Shown: positions 27,375 through 36,642, numbered from the stretch's first letter. The stretch: 64,000 nucleotides of DNA from RPRB01 sp035501615 (GCA_035501615.1 DATJVY010000081.1:6988-70987); one strand, 5' to 3'. The notes: generated by a model not told the origin, from the letters alone. Made by a program: numbers and translations.

Positions 27375-27815
27375 ATGAGCACCATCCAGCGTTGGAACCC
27401 CGCGCGCGACTTCTCGCGCCTTCAGGACGAGGTGAACCGGCTGTTCGAGACGAACCTGGGTCTCCCCCGGAACACCGAGTCGTACGGTTGGGCCCCTGCG
27501 GTCGACGTCTTCGAGGATGCCGAGGGTGTGACCTTCAAGTTTGACCTCCCCGAGGTCGATGGAAAGGATGTCGACGTTCGCCTCGAGGACGGCACCCTCA
27601 CGGTCCGCGGCGAGCGCAAGCTCGAGCGCGAGGACAAGCGTGAGGGCTATCACCGGATCGAGCGGGCCTACGGGACGTTCGCCCGGAGCTTCACCCTCCC
27701 CGCCACCCTGGATGCGGTGAAGGCCGTCGCGGAGCACAAGAACGGCGTGCTTCGCATCTTCGTCCCCAAGCGGGCCGAGGCGAAGCCGAAGAGCATCAAC
27801 GTCAAGGTGAACTGA
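27375..27815 (+). CDS. Small heat-shock protein Hsp20 (alpha-crystallin family)
   Basis: A 146-residue ATP-independent holdase. It begins STIQRWNPARDFSRLQDEVNRLFE. The alpha-crystallin domain spans about residues 38-130, with VDVFEDAEGVTFKFDLPEV, LEDGTLTVRGERK, YGTFARSFTLP and the AEHKNGVLRIFVPK segment (the G-V-L motif). It ends with a short tail KSINVKVN. It is a single gene with its own promoter and a hairpin downstream. Stress control is likely but unproven. Confidence 0.96.
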   Translation: MSTIQRWNPARDFSRLQDEVNRLFETNLGLPRNTESYGWAPAVDVFEDAEGVTFKFDLPEVDGKDVDVRLEDGTLTVRGERKLEREDKREGYHRIERAYGTFARSFTLPATLDAVKAVAEHKNGVLRIFVPKRAEAKPKSINVKVN

Positions 27816-27859
27816 AGTCCCCTCCTGAGTTCACCTGCACGCCGGCGCTTGCCGGCCTT

Positions 27860-27897
27860 GCGCCCACCCCTGCCCCTTCCCGGGCGGCGGTGGGCGC
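27860..27897. terminator. Hairpin between convergent hsp20 and livF
   Basis: A perfect 9-bp stem (GCGCCCACC / GGTGGGCGC) with a 20-nt loop lies 45 nt past hsp20 and 15 nt past livF. T-tracts are weak, but the position between convergent stops supports a shared terminator. Confidence 0.5.
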
Positions 27898-27911
27898 AGT
27901 TGTCTAAGGGG

Positions 27912-28661
27912 TCACTCGCCGAGGTACGCCTTGCGGATCTCCGGCGCGGCGAGCAACGCCTTCCCCTGGCCCTGCATCACGACCTCGCCGGTCTCGAGCA
28001 CGTAGCCGAAGTGGGCGAGGTTCAAGGCCAGGTGGGCGTTCTGCTCCACGAGGAGGATGCTCACCCCCCGGCCGTTCACCTCGCGCAGGATGCGGAAGAT
28101 GGTCTCCACCACCTGGGGCGCGAGCCCGAGCGATGGCTCGTCGAGGAGAAGCAGGCGCGGCCGGCTCATCAGCGCCCGGCTGATGGAGAGCATCTGCTGC
28201 TCGCCGCCGGAGAGGGTCCCGGCCTGCTGCTTCACCCGCTCCCGGAGCCGGGGAAAGAGGCCGAAGACGTAGTCCAGGTCCTTCTTGATCTCGGCGGCGT
28301 CCCGGCGGAGGTAGGCCCCGAGCTCGAGGTTCTCCAGGACCGTGAGGTTCAGGAAGATGCCCCGTCCCTCGGGAGCATGGGCCATCCCCTTCGGGACCAG
28401 GAGGTTCGACTTGAGGCCCTGGATCTCCTGGGTGCCGAGGCGGATCCGGCCCGAGCGCGGCCGGAGCATCCCCGAGATGGCGCGGAGGGTGCTCGTCTTC
28501 CCTGCCCCGTTGGCGCCGATGAGTGCCACCACCTCGCCCTGCCCGACGGTGAGCGAGATGCCGCGGAGCGCGGTGATCGCCCCGTAGGAGACGTGCAGCT
28601 CCTCGACGTCCAGGAGCTGCGGCCGGGACTCGCGCGTCCCGAGCATCGCCGACGCGCTCAT
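27912..28661 (-). CDS. livF: Branched-chain amino-acid ABC transporter, ATP-binding protein LivF
   Basis: A 249-residue ABC ATPase. Walker A is GANGAGKT, the signature is TLSGGEQQML, Walker B is LLLLDEPSLGL, and the switch region is LLVEQNAHLAL, typical of LivF. HAPEGRGIFLNLTV, another LivF hallmark, is present. The ATG at 28661 overlaps the livG stop (ATGA). It powers uptake together with LivG at the inner-membrane LivHM pore. Confidence 0.96.
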   Translation of the reverse strand: MSASAMLGTRESRPQLLDVEELHVSYGAITALRGISLTVGQGEVVALIGANGAGKTSTLRAISGMLRPRSGRIRLGTQEIQGLKSNLLVPKGMAHAPEGRGIFLNLTVLENLELGAYLRRDAAEIKKDLDYVFGLFPRLRERVKQQAGTLSGGEQQMLSISRALMSRPRLLLLDEPSLGLAPQVVETIFRILREVNGRGVSILLVEQNAHLALNLAHFGYVLETGEVVMQGQGKALLAAPEIRKAYLGE

Positions 28662-29581
28662 GTGGCCGGGGTCTCCGTGGTCGGCGAGCGGGCGGGCACC
28701 GGCATCCCGTGCGCGGCGAGGTAGCTGTCGCCGAGATAGGCCTCGATGACCTTGGGGTCCTGGCGCACGGCCTCCGGCGCGCCGCGGGCGATCGTCACCC
28801 CGTGGTCGAGCACGGTGATGTCCTCGCAGATCCCCATCACCAGCTTCATGTCGTGCTCGATGACCAGGATGCCGAGCGAGAACTGGTCCCGGAGCTGGCG
28901 GATGAGGACCATCAGGTCGCCCTTCTCGCGGGTGTTCATTCCCGCGGCGGGCTCGTCGAGCAGGAGGACGCGTGGCCTCGTCCCGAGCGCCCGGGCGATC
29001 TCCAGCCGCCGCTGCTCGCCGTAGGGCAGGTTGCGGGCTTCCTCGTTGCGCCGGTGGGAGAGGCCCATCACCTCGAGCAGCGCCTCGGCGCGCCGGGTCA
29101 GCTCGCGCTCCTCCTCCTGGAAGCCCGGAGTGAGCAGCAGCGCCCGCCACCAGTCCACGTAGTTGTTGAGTGCGTCCATCGCGCTGGCCAGCGGGCTCCA
29201 GCGCGACGTCCGGCGGCGCAGCTCGTCGATGCGGGCCTGGGAGAAGATGGGCCGCTCGTCGGAGAGACAAGCCACCCGGACGTTGTCCAGCGCCGAGAGC
29301 GCCCGGAACAGACGGATGTTCTGGAAGGTCCGCGCCAGCCCCAGGTGGTTGATCTGGTGTGGCTGGCGCCCGTTCACCACCTCGCCGCAGACGCGGATCT
29401 CCCCGTGGGTGGGCTCGTAGACGCCGGTGAGGATGTTGAAGGCGGTGGTCTTCCCCGCTCCATTCGGGCCGATGAGGCCCTTGAGGTCTCCCTGGCGGAT
29501 CTCGAGGTCGAACCCGTGCAGTGCGCGCAGGCCGCCGAACTCGATGCCCGCCTGGAGCGCCTGGAGCAGGGCCTCGCTCAC
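28658..29581 (-). CDS. livG: Branched-chain amino-acid ABC transporter, ATP-binding protein LivG
   Basis: A 307-residue ABC ATPase. Walker A is GPNGAGKTT, followed by LTGVYEPTHGEI and GLARTFQNIRLFRALS. The signature region is NLPYGEQRRLEIARAL and Walker B is VLLLDEPAAGMN. An insertion of about 40 residues (about 125-165) after the Q-loop region is usual in LivG. The GTG start at 29581 overlaps the livM stop by four bases. The C-terminal 15 residues (PVPARSPTTETPAT) are an unstructured extension. Confidence 0.95.
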   Translation of the reverse strand: MSEALLQALQAGIEFGGLRALHGFDLEIRQGDLKGLIGPNGAGKTTAFNILTGVYEPTHGEIRVCGEVVNGRQPHQINHLGLARTFQNIRLFRALSALDNVRVACLSDERPIFSQARIDELRRRTSRWSPLASAMDALNNYVDWWRALLLTPGFQEEERELTRRAEALLEVMGLSHRRNEEARNLPYGEQRRLEIARALGTRPRVLLLDEPAAGMNTREKGDLMVLIRQLRDQFSLGILVIEHDMKLVMGICEDITVLDHGVTIARGAPEAVRQDPKVIEAYLGDSYLAAHGMPVPARSPTTETPAT

Positions 29582-30609
29582 GTGATTCCCTTCCGGGCGC
29601 CGGGCCACCAGCGGGGAAGGACGTCCCAGATCTCGCGGGTCCCGAAGAGCCCCTGGGGGCGGACCAGCATCAGAAGCACGAGGAGCATGCCGTACACCGG
29701 CATGCGGATCTGATCGACCTTCTGGGCCAGGGAGGCACCGGTGTCGAGCCCGCCCAGCTGGAGGAAGAGCGTCCGTAGAACCTCCGGAAGGAGGGTGAGG
29801 AACACCGCGGCGACGATGGCCCCGGTCGTGCTGCCCAGGCCGCCGGCGACGACCATCACCACCACCTCGATGCTCTTCACGAACGTGAACGAGCCAGGGT
29901 TGATAATCGGCACGAAGTGGGCGAACAGCCCGCCGGCGATTCCGGCGAAGAACGAGGAGATGACGAAGGCCCGGACCTTGTACCCGGTGGTGTTCACCCC
30001 CATCGCCTCGGCCGCCACCTCGTCCTCGCGGATGGCCCAAAGGCTCCGGCCGTGGGTGCTCCCCACGATGCGCCGGGCGACCAGCACCACCAGGAAGACG
30101 CAGAACCAGACCGCGAAGAGACTCGAGGTCTGGGGAATGCCCGAGAGCCCGAGCGCCCGGCCGAACACGTCCAGGTTCTGGACGATGACCCGGATGATCT
30201 CCCCGAACCCCAGGGTGACGATGGCCAGGTAATCGCCGCGGAGCCGCAGCGACGGGAGCCCCACCAGGAACCCGCACAGCGCCGCCGCGACGCCGCCGGC
30301 GAGGAGCGTCCCGACGAACTGAACCTGGTCCGAGACCGCCGCCGGCAGCCCGGAGATCGCCAGGTCCTTGAGGAGCAGGCTCAGCTTCCCGGCGGTGTAG
30401 GCACCCACCGCCATGAAGCCGGCATGGCCGATGGAGAACTGCCCGGTCATGCCGTTCACGATGTTCAGGCTGACCGCGAGGATGACGTTCACCCCGACGA
30501 TCGACGCCAGGTAGACGAAGAAGGGCGCGCCCCCGAGGACGAGCTGGAGCACCGCCAGCACCACGATGGCGATGATGACCGGGACGAGCCCGCGGATCCC
30601 CGCCGGCAT
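29578..30609 (-). CDS. livM: Branched-chain amino-acid ABC transporter permease LivM
   Basis: A 343-residue polytopic membrane protein. It shows the LivM motifs NIVNGMTGQFSIGHAGFMAVGAY in part, LRLRGDYLAIVTLGFGEI and the permease loop GRSLWAIREDEVAAEAMG. The C-terminus ends in MLVRPQGLFGTREIW. About nine hydrophobic helices are evident. It forms the pore with LivH. Its stop overlaps livG, and livH ends two bases upstream of its start. Confidence 0.95.
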   Translation of the reverse strand: MPAGIRGLVPVIIAIVVLAVLQLVLGGAPFFVYLASIVGVNVILAVSLNIVNGMTGQFSIGHAGFMAVGAYTAGKLSLLLKDLAISGLPAAVSDQVQFVGTLLAGGVAAALCGFLVGLPSLRLRGDYLAIVTLGFGEIIRVIVQNLDVFGRALGLSGIPQTSSLFAVWFCVFLVVLVARRIVGSTHGRSLWAIREDEVAAEAMGVNTTGYKVRAFVISSFFAGIAGGLFAHFVPIINPGSFTFVKSIEVVVMVVAGGLGSTTGAIVAAVFLTLLPEVLRTLFLQLGGLDTGASLAQKVDQIRMPVYGMLLVLLMLVRPQGLFGTREIWDVLPRWWPGARKGIT

Positions 30610-30611
30610 GG

Positions 30612-31532
30612 CTACACCTTCTCCGCGGCCGCGCGGCCGAACAGCCCGCCCGGACGGACGAGGAGCACGATGATCAGGAAGGCGAAGGCCACCGCGTCCC
30701 GCCAGCTGCTCGACGAGTAGCCGACGACGAACTCCTCCACCAGCCCGAGGAGGAGGCCTCCCACGACGGCTCCGGGCACGTTCCCGATGCCGCCGATGAC
30801 GGCGGCGACGAAGGCCTTGAGCCCGACGTAGAGCCCCATCAGCGGCTGGATGGCGGTGTCCTTGATGGCGTAGAGGATGCCCGCCCCCGCAGCCAGCGCG
30901 CTCCCCAGCATGAAGGTCAGGGCGATGATCCGGTCCACCGGGATGCCCATCAGGGCTGCGGTCCGGTGATCGAACGAGACCGCCCGCATCGCCCGGCCGA
31001 AGCGGGTCCGGTAGACCAGCCCCTGCAGCATCAGCATCAGGGCGATGGCGATGGCCAGGCTGATCACCTGCCAGTTCCAGATGACCACCGCCCGATCACC
31101 GACGATCAGCCACTCGGTGGGGGGGATGACCTCCGGGAAGGCCCGCGGGGCTGCTCCGGGGAGCGGGCCGAAGTCGAGCTGGAATCCGTAGGAAAGCGTG
31201 AAGGAGATGCCGATCGCGGTGATGAGCGCAGTCAACCGCGGCTTGTCCCGGAGCGGCCGGTAGGCGAACCGCTCGATGACGAATCCCAGCACCGCGCACC
31301 CGCCCATCGCCGCCAGGAAGATGAGGAGCACGCCCCAGAGGGTGGACTGGCGCTCGACCCCCAGCTTCTGGGCCACCGCGTAGCCAAGGAAGGTGCCCAC
31401 CATCATCACGTCGCCATGGGCGAAGTTGATGAGCTTCAACACCCCGTAGACCATCGTGTAGCCGAGCGCCACCAGGGCATAGATGGTCCCGGCGGCGAGC
31501 CCATTGATGAGGTGCTGCGCGAAGTCCGACAT
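30612..31532 (-). CDS. livH: Branched-chain amino-acid ABC transporter permease LivH
   Basis: A 306-residue permease with about eight helices. Motifs are LINGLAAGTIYALVALGYTMVYGVL, NFAHGDVMMVGTFLGY, the RTRFGRAMRAVSFD loop, and IGGIGNVPGAVVGGLLLGL near the C-terminus. It also ends in a VLLVRPGGLFGR segment. It starts at the last base of the livK stop, so the two are coupled. Confidence 0.96.
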   Translation of the reverse strand: MSDFAQHLINGLAAGTIYALVALGYTMVYGVLKLINFAHGDVMMVGTFLGYAVAQKLGVERQSTLWGVLLIFLAAMGGCAVLGFVIERFAYRPLRDKPRLTALITAIGISFTLSYGFQLDFGPLPGAAPRAFPEVIPPTEWLIVGDRAVVIWNWQVISLAIAIALMLMLQGLVYRTRFGRAMRAVSFDHRTAALMGIPVDRIIALTFMLGSALAAGAGILYAIKDTAIQPLMGLYVGLKAFVAAVIGGIGNVPGAVVGGLLLGLVEEFVVGYSSSSWRDAVAFAFLIIVLLVRPGGLFGRAAAEKV

Positions 31533-32731
31533 CAGGGGGCGATGGTTGCCACGTACTTGGTCCTGCCCTTGCCAACCTCGAGCACCACCGCGGGCTTGGT
31601 GGCGTTGCGCTTGTCGTCGAGGCTGATGGTCCCGGTCACTCCGGGGAAGTTCTTGGTGGCGGCGATGGCGTTGCGGATCGCCACGCGGTCGAAGCTTGGC
31701 GCCCGCTTGATGGCGTCCACCGCGACCATCGCCGCGTCGTACCCGAGCGCCGCCAGGGAGTCGGGCACCGAGCCGAACGCGGCCTTGTAGTCGGCGATGA
31801 ACTTCTGGATGCGGGGATTGGGGTCGTCGGGGCTGTAGTGGTTGCTGAAGTAGCTACCCTCCACCGCGGAGCCTCCGAGCTCGAAGAGCTTCTCGCTGTC
31901 CCAGCCGTCGCCTCCCATCAGCTTGGCGTTGAGGCCTAGCTCGCGAGCCTGCCGGGCGATGACCCCGATGTCGGTGTAGTAGCCGGGGACGTAGATCCCG
32001 TCCGGCTGCGACCGCTTGAGGGCGGTGAGCTGGCTGCGGAAGTCGGTGCTGCCCTTGGCGTAGGTCTCCTCGCCGACGATTTTCCCGCCCATCTCGGTGA
32101 ACTTGCGCTTGAAGACGTCCGCCAGCCCCTGGCTGTAGTCGGAGGCGAGATCCTTCAATACCGCCACCCGGGTGAACTTGAGGTTGTCGTGGGCGAACTT
32201 CGCCATCACGTAGCCCTGGAATGGGTCGATGAAGCAGACCCGGAAGATGTAGTTGCCGATCTCCGTCACCTTCGGATTGGTGGAGGCGTTGGAGATCATC
32301 GGCACCTGGGCTGGCTGGGCCTTGTTGGCCATGGCGATGGAGTTGGTGCTCGCCACCTCGCCGAGGATGAGCAGCACCTGGTCCTGGTTGATGAGCCGGG
32401 CGACGGCATTGGCCGCCTCCTCGGGCTTGCTCTGGTCGTCGTAGACCCGCACCTCGACCTTCTTGCCCTTCACCCCGCCGGCGGCGTTCACCTCGCGGAG
32501 GGCCAGCTCGATCGCGTTCCGCGTGGAGATGCCGAAGGTCGCCTCCGGCCCGGTCAGGGAGCCCACCTCGCCGATGAGGATGGCGTTCCCGGACACGCCC
32601 GGGGTCTCGCCGGGCGCGACGACGGATGCGCCGCCTGGGGTGGCAGGGGCGGGCGGGGCGGAGGCCTTCTTCTCGCAGCCGAGCAGGGCGAGGGCACAGC
32701 TGGTCAGCACTGCGGCCAGGGCAGAGCGCAT
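31532..32731 (-). CDS. livK: Branched-chain amino-acid ABC transporter substrate-binding lipoprotein LivK
   Basis: A 399-residue periplasmic-binding protein with a lipoprotein signal (SCALALLGCEKK, cysteine about residue 18) and a Pro/Ala/Gly linker. The Leu/Ile/Val-binding fold shows ILIGEVGSLTGPEATFG, NAIELALREVNAAGG, SNASTNPKVTEIG and ALGYDAAMVAVDAIKRA. The lipid anchor holds it at a membrane. It is the first gene of the liv operon, behind a good promoter. The ligand may be a branched-chain amino acid or another amide; family members vary. Confidence 0.95.
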   Translation of the reverse strand: MRSALAAVLTSCALALLGCEKKASAPPAPATPGGASVVAPGETPGVSGNAILIGEVGSLTGPEATFGISTRNAIELALREVNAAGGVKGKKVEVRVYDDQSKPEEAANAVARLINQDQVLLILGEVASTNSIAMANKAQPAQVPMISNASTNPKVTEIGNYIFRVCFIDPFQGYVMAKFAHDNLKFTRVAVLKDLASDYSQGLADVFKRKFTEMGGKIVGEETYAKGSTDFRSQLTALKRSQPDGIYVPGYYTDIGVIARQARELGLNAKLMGGDGWDSEKLFELGGSAVEGSYFSNHYSPDDPNPRIQKFIADYKAAFGSVPDSLAALGYDAAMVAVDAIKRAPSFDRVAIRNAIAATKNFPGVTGTISLDDKRNATKPAVVLEVGKGRTKYVATIAP

Positions 32732-32766
32732 GGGGACCTCGTGTCGTCGCGAAGGCAAGCCGTCCG

Positions 32767-32796
32767 CTTGTAGGTGGACAGTCCGAGGACGGTCAA
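32767..32796 (-). promoter_or_regulatory. Promoter of the liv operon
   Basis: On the minus strand TTGACC (32796-32791), an 18-nt spacer and TACAAG (32772-32767) form a sigma70-type promoter. The leader to the livK ATG would be about 28 nt, with a CGAGG ribosome site. Confidence 0.5.
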
Positions 32797-33203
32797 GGCG
32801 AAGCGTCGGACCGCCCCGCCCGGCGCCGGAGGTACTGCACCCCGAGCGTGAGGGCCATTCCGACGAGAGCGACGCAGGCCGCCACGAGCGGCGCGAAGAC
32901 GATGGTGAGCGCCGCGAGCGGGTCGGCCTGGAGGTCGAAGCCGTGCGCCAGCCAGATCAGCGCCGCCGCCGTCGCCGCGGCAGTGAAGAGGGGAAAGCGC
33001 CCTCCGGAGCCCCTGGCCACCCAGAACGCCCCGACGACGACTCCGGGGAAGCCGAGCCAGACGACCTCGAAGACCACCTGGCCGAGGGTGGCGGGGAGGT
33101 TCCGCCGCGGAGAGAGCCCCAGTCCGATGGTGAGGAACCAGGTCGCCACCGTGCCCAGGGCGCAACCGACCACCTTCGCTACCGGACTCCGGGGACCGCG
33201 CAT
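32793..33203 (-). CDS. Hypothetical four-helix membrane protein
   Basis: A 136-residue protein with four predicted membrane helices (VGCALGTVATWFLTIGLGL, VVFEVVWLGFPGVVVGAFWVA, FTAAATAAALIWLAHGF, ALTIVFAPLVAACVALVGMAL) and a basic C-terminus. The ATG at 33203 is chosen because upstream in-frame sequence is antisense to the MATE gene. I do not recognise a family. Its stop overlaps the liv promoter. Confidence 0.6.
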   Translation of the reverse strand: MRGPRSPVAKVVGCALGTVATWFLTIGLGLSPRRNLPATLGQVVFEVVWLGFPGVVVGAFWVARGSGGRFPLFTAAATAAALIWLAHGFDLQADPLAALTIVFAPLVAACVALVGMALTLGVQYLRRRAGRSDASP

Positions 33204-33306
33204 CGCGGGGGGGTGCCATAGCGCAGCGCCGAGGCCGACGCACGCCGCCCGCCGCGGGAGCCCCCGGTGGACAACCGGGTCCGGTTTGCACCAAGAGGGC
33301 GGGCCC

Positions 33307-34704
33307 GTGTCGCTCTCCTCCCCCGCCACCCCGCGCTCCCGCGAGGAGCTCGGCACGCTCGTCCGGCTGGCCCTGCCGCTGGCGCTCGCCCAGGCGGGCC
33401 AGGCGCTCCTGTCACTCGTGGACACCGCGGTGGTGGGGCGAGCGGGGGCGGTGCAGCTCGCGGGAGCGGCGCTGGGCAGCGCGGTGGTCTTCACCGTGTC
33501 CATCCTCGGCATCGGCACGCTGATGGGAGCGGATCCGCTCATCAGCCAGGCGCTGGGAGCCCGGGACCCGGTGCGCGCCCGGCGGGTCTATTGGCAGGCG
33601 CTGCGGGTGGCGGTGCTCTCCAGCGTGGTGCTCGCGCCGGCGACGCTCGTGCTCGCGTACCTGCTCGAGCCGCTGGGCATCGCCCCCGACGTGGCCCGGG
33701 CCTGCCGAGACTTCGTCTGGTGGCGGCTCCCGGGCATCACCGCGATGCTCCTCTTCTACGCCCAGCGCAGCTACGTGCAGGCGGTGGGAGCGACGCGCGC
33801 GCTGCTCTGGGCGACCGTGCTGGCGAACGTGGTGAACCTCTTCGGGGACCTGCTGCTGGTCTTCGGCGGGGCGGGGCTCCCGGGATGGACCGGACCGCTC
33901 CGGTGGATCCCCGCGATGGGCGCCGGAGGCTCGGCCCTCGCGACCAGCCTCGTGCAGATCGCCGAGGTGGCGTTCCTCGCCTGGGTGGTGGGGCAGATCT
34001 CGCTGCCCGACCGGCCGGCGGAGCTCCATCGGCGCATGCCCGAGGACGAGCGCCGCATGCTCCGGGTGGGGGTGCCGATCGGGCTCCACTTCGGGGCCGA
34101 GGTGGGCGTCTTCGCGCTGGCGGGGTTCTTCGCCGGCCGGCTGGGGGCCGAGAGCCTGGCCGCGCACCAGATCGCCCTCACCTTCTCCTCGGTGACCTTC
34201 ACCTTCGCCATGGGGATCGGGAACGCGGGCAGCGTGCAGGTGGGGCTGGCGGTGGGAGCGCGCGACACCCCCGGTGCGCGGCGAGCAGGGCTCCTCGCTC
34301 TCGCGACCGGGGCGGCATTCATGGGCTGCGCCGCGCTGACCTTCCTGCTCTTCCCCGGGCCGCTGGTGAGGATGATGACCGACGCGACCTCCATCGCCGC
34401 GCTGGCGGTGCCGCTCTTGATGGTGGCCGCCGTCTTCCAGGTCTCGGACGGGCTGCAGGGCGTCGGAGCGGGCGTGCTGCGGGGCGCGGGAGACAGCCGC
34501 TTCACCTTCACCGCCAACGTCCTGGGCCACTACCTGGTCGGTCTGCCGCTTGCGCTCTTCCTCGGCTTCTCCCTCCACCAGGGAGTGGTGGGCATCTGGT
34601 GGGGGCTCTGCGCGGGGCTCACCGCGGTGGCGGCGGCGCTGGTGTGGCGGTTTCTCCGGGTGTCGGGCCGGGAGATCCACCCCCTGGCGCTCCCGGAGGC
34701 GTGA
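33307..34704 (+). CDS. MATE family efflux transporter
   Basis: A 465-residue membrane protein with twelve hydrophobic helices in two homologous halves. MATE motifs seen are LALPLALAQAGQALLSLVDTAVVGR, GADPLISQALGARD, RWIPAMGAGGSALATS, AHQIALTFSSVTF and FQVSDGLQGVGAGVLRGAGD. Such proteins export cationic drugs or metabolites using Na+ or H+ gradients. The GTG at 33307 follows AGAGGGCGGG. The 3' end overlaps a minus-strand gene by 86 bases. Confidence 0.94.
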   Translation: MSLSSPATPRSREELGTLVRLALPLALAQAGQALLSLVDTAVVGRAGAVQLAGAALGSAVVFTVSILGIGTLMGADPLISQALGARDPVRARRVYWQALRVAVLSSVVLAPATLVLAYLLEPLGIAPDVARACRDFVWWRLPGITAMLLFYAQRSYVQAVGATRALLWATVLANVVNLFGDLLLVFGGAGLPGWTGPLRWIPAMGAGGSALATSLVQIAEVAFLAWVVGQISLPDRPAELHRRMPEDERRMLRVGVPIGLHFGAEVGVFALAGFFAGRLGAESLAAHQIALTFSSVTFTFAMGIGNAGSVQVGLAVGARDTPGARRAGLLALATGAAFMGCAALTFLLFPGPLVRMMTDATSIAALAVPLLMVAAVFQVSDGLQGVGAGVLRGAGDSRFTFTANVLGHYLVGLPLALFLGFSLHQGVVGIWWGLCAGLTAVAAALVWRFLRVSGREIHPLALPEA

Positions 34705-35197
34705 GCGCCGGAGCCTGCTCCTCGGGGAACGGCGGCGCGCCGTCGTGCCCGAGCAGCTCCTCCTCGCGGAGCGGCGCGGTCCGGAGATCCTCGTCGGGAG
34801 GCTCGGGCCGGCCGGGGATGCGGCTCGCCAGGGCGTAGACGATCAGCGCCGCCGCGAGCGGGACCGCGTAGTGGGTGAGCACGGCCAGGGGCCGGCCGGT
34901 GAGCGCCAGCAGGGGAACGAGCACCACCGAGCCGAGCACCACCGTGCCTCGGTTGGCCGCGCGGGGGAAGACGGCGGTGACGATCGCCATCCCCACCGAG
35001 TGGACGAGCCCGAGCAAGGCCAGCACGGGGATGAGCGAGAGCCACTCGAAGAAGCCGGATTCGACGGGGTGCGTCCAGTGGCCCGCGCCGGTCAGGTGGT
35101 CCTGCAACCAGACGCCGGTGAGGAACAGCGGGAGCGCCACGCCCACCAGCAGCTCGATGTTGCGCAAGAGATCGGAAGGAACGCTCCGCCGGCCCAT
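34619..35197 (-). CDS. Hypothetical membrane protein with Pro-rich tail
   Basis: A 192-residue protein. Four hydrophobic helices (LLVGVALPLFLTGVWL, LSLIPVLALLGLVHSVGMAIV, GTVVLGSVVLVPLLALTG, LAVLTHYAVPLAAALIVYAL) are followed by an acidic then Pro/Gly-rich tail of about 60 residues. The tail lies antisense to the end of the MATE gene. I do not recognise a family. The helices make it likely to be real; the exact stop is less certain because the tail is low-complexity. Confidence 0.62.
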   Translation of the reverse strand: MGRRSVPSDLLRNIELLVGVALPLFLTGVWLQDHLTGAGHWTHPVESGFFEWLSLIPVLALLGLVHSVGMAIVTAVFPRAANRGTVVLGSVVLVPLLALTGRPLAVLTHYAVPLAAALIVYALASRIPGRPEPPDEDLRTAPLREEELLGHDGAPPFPEEQAPALTPPGAPGGGSPGPTPGETATPAPPPPR

Positions 35198-35293
35198 CCA
35201 CGCTGCCTCCAGCGCCGGTACCTCTATCCAGCTCGCCCCCGGGCCGCCATGTCACCTCGCAGAACCGTCGAGCCGCCAGCCACTTCCGGGGCC

Positions 35294-36598
35294 TCAGAGC
35301 TCGAGCCGCGGCCCGGGGCGCCAGGACGCGAACGCACCGGAGAGGACCGCCGCGAGCCGCCGGCCGAGGGCCCGGGCCGGCGATGCCCCGAGCCGCACCG
35401 CGAGCAGGGCCCCGTACCCGAGGAGGAGCCAGCCTCCCGCGTCGAGCCTGGGCGTCCAGAGGAACGGGGTGACAAGCACGCTGAACTCCGGAACGTCCCA
35501 GCAGAAGGCCTCGACCGCGTAGCCGTTGAGGGTGCAGACCTCCTGCTTCCAGAAGCGGAGGATGGCGCCATCGAAGCCGCCCCACAGAGAGAGGACCAGG
35601 GCCCCCAGCACCATCAGGAGCGGAAGCACCCGCCGCGGCGGGTGCGCGCACTCTGCCGCCAGCCGGAGCGAGGCCGGCACGGCGGCGAAGACGAGGAAGC
35701 GTGGACCCCAGCTGTAGCCGCCGTACCAGGCCCACCACTGGCCGTAGACCAGGACCAGCCCCACCACCACCCAGAGACAGGCGCGCTGGAAGGGACGGAC
35801 CGCCCCGAGCGCCCGGCGTGCCGCGGGGAAGCAGAGGAAGAGGCCCGGGGCGAAGAGGAGCAGCCCCTTCCCGCTGGAGAACAGGAGCTGGAACACGCCG
35901 AGCGGCAGTGGGTAGCTGAACCCCGGTCGACCCGAGTACGGGAGGAGGGTCCGGTAGCCGGCATTGTTCTCGTACCCGGTGTGCAGCGGGTGGCCGCGCC
36001 GGAGCCAGTTCTCGCCCAGCCAGAGGAGGACGAAGCCCAGGAGGGGCAGCGCGGCGCGGAGCCGGCGCTGGCGGAGGCCCCAGTCCCCGAGCGCCAGCGC
36101 GACGCCCACGGCCGTCGCCGGCACGTTGGCCATCCCCAGCGCCAGCGCCGACCCTCCGAGCCACGGCCGGCCTGCGGTCCAGGCTGCGAGGCCGATGCCG
36201 AGGGCGAGGACGTTGAACGTCTCGGCCCCGTAGGCGCTCAGCTGGTGGGTGAGCATCGAGCCGGCGAGGAGCACGAGGAGGAAGCCGCGGAGAATCCCGC
36301 CCTCCAGCCGCGTGCGGAGCAGGCGCCACAGTGCGATCAGCCCCACCCCGGCGAGGAGGACGTTGTACCGGGCCACCCACCACTCGGGGGACTGCACCCA
36401 CCGCCCGAGCAGGTAGAGCGGCGCGGAGAGCACGGTCCCCACGAGGGCGAACTCGGTCGGCGACCAGCGGCCGTGCTCGAGCAGGTCGCGGAGCGCGCCG
36501 AGCCGAATCGCCCCGTCGGCCTCGACGTGGTGGGGCTCGAAGGCCCAGAGCAGGAGCCACCCGAGGACGAGGAGCGCCACGTCCGCCGCTGCCGGCAC
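35294..36598 (-). CDS. Polytopic membrane protein, glycosyltransferase-39/C-like
   Basis: A protein of about 434 residues with eleven or so hydrophobic helices. An acidic pair is absent, but EADGAIRLGALRDLLEHGRWSPTEFALVG near the N-terminus resembles the first periplasmic loop of polyprenol-phosphate-sugar glycosyltransferases. ARYNVLLAGVGLIALWRLL and the QWWAWYGGYSWGPRFL loop also fit that class. The start is unclear: GTG at 36598 keeps the first helix intact, while the longer in-frame reading to 36964 is antisense-like. The acceptor and donor are unknown. Confidence 0.68.
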   Translation of the reverse strand: MPAAADVALLVLGWLLLWAFEPHHVEADGAIRLGALRDLLEHGRWSPTEFALVGTVLSAPLYLLGRWVQSPEWWVARYNVLLAGVGLIALWRLLRTRLEGGILRGFLLVLLAGSMLTHQLSAYGAETFNVLALGIGLAAWTAGRPWLGGSALALGMANVPATAVGVALALGDWGLRQRRLRAALPLLGFVLLWLGENWLRRGHPLHTGYENNAGYRTLLPYSGRPGFSYPLPLGVFQLLFSSGKGLLLFAPGLFLCFPAARRALGAVRPFQRACLWVVVGLVLVYGQWWAWYGGYSWGPRFLVFAAVPASLRLAAECAHPPRRVLPLLMVLGALVLSLWGGFDGAILRFWKQEVCTLNGYAVEAFCWDVPEFSVLVTPFLWTPRLDAGGWLLLGYGALLAVRLGASPARALGRRLAAVLSGAFASWRPGPRLEL

Positions 36599-36642
36599 CG
36601 CGCGGCGCCCGCGCGGCTCCCCCCCGGTCGGGACCTGCCCGC

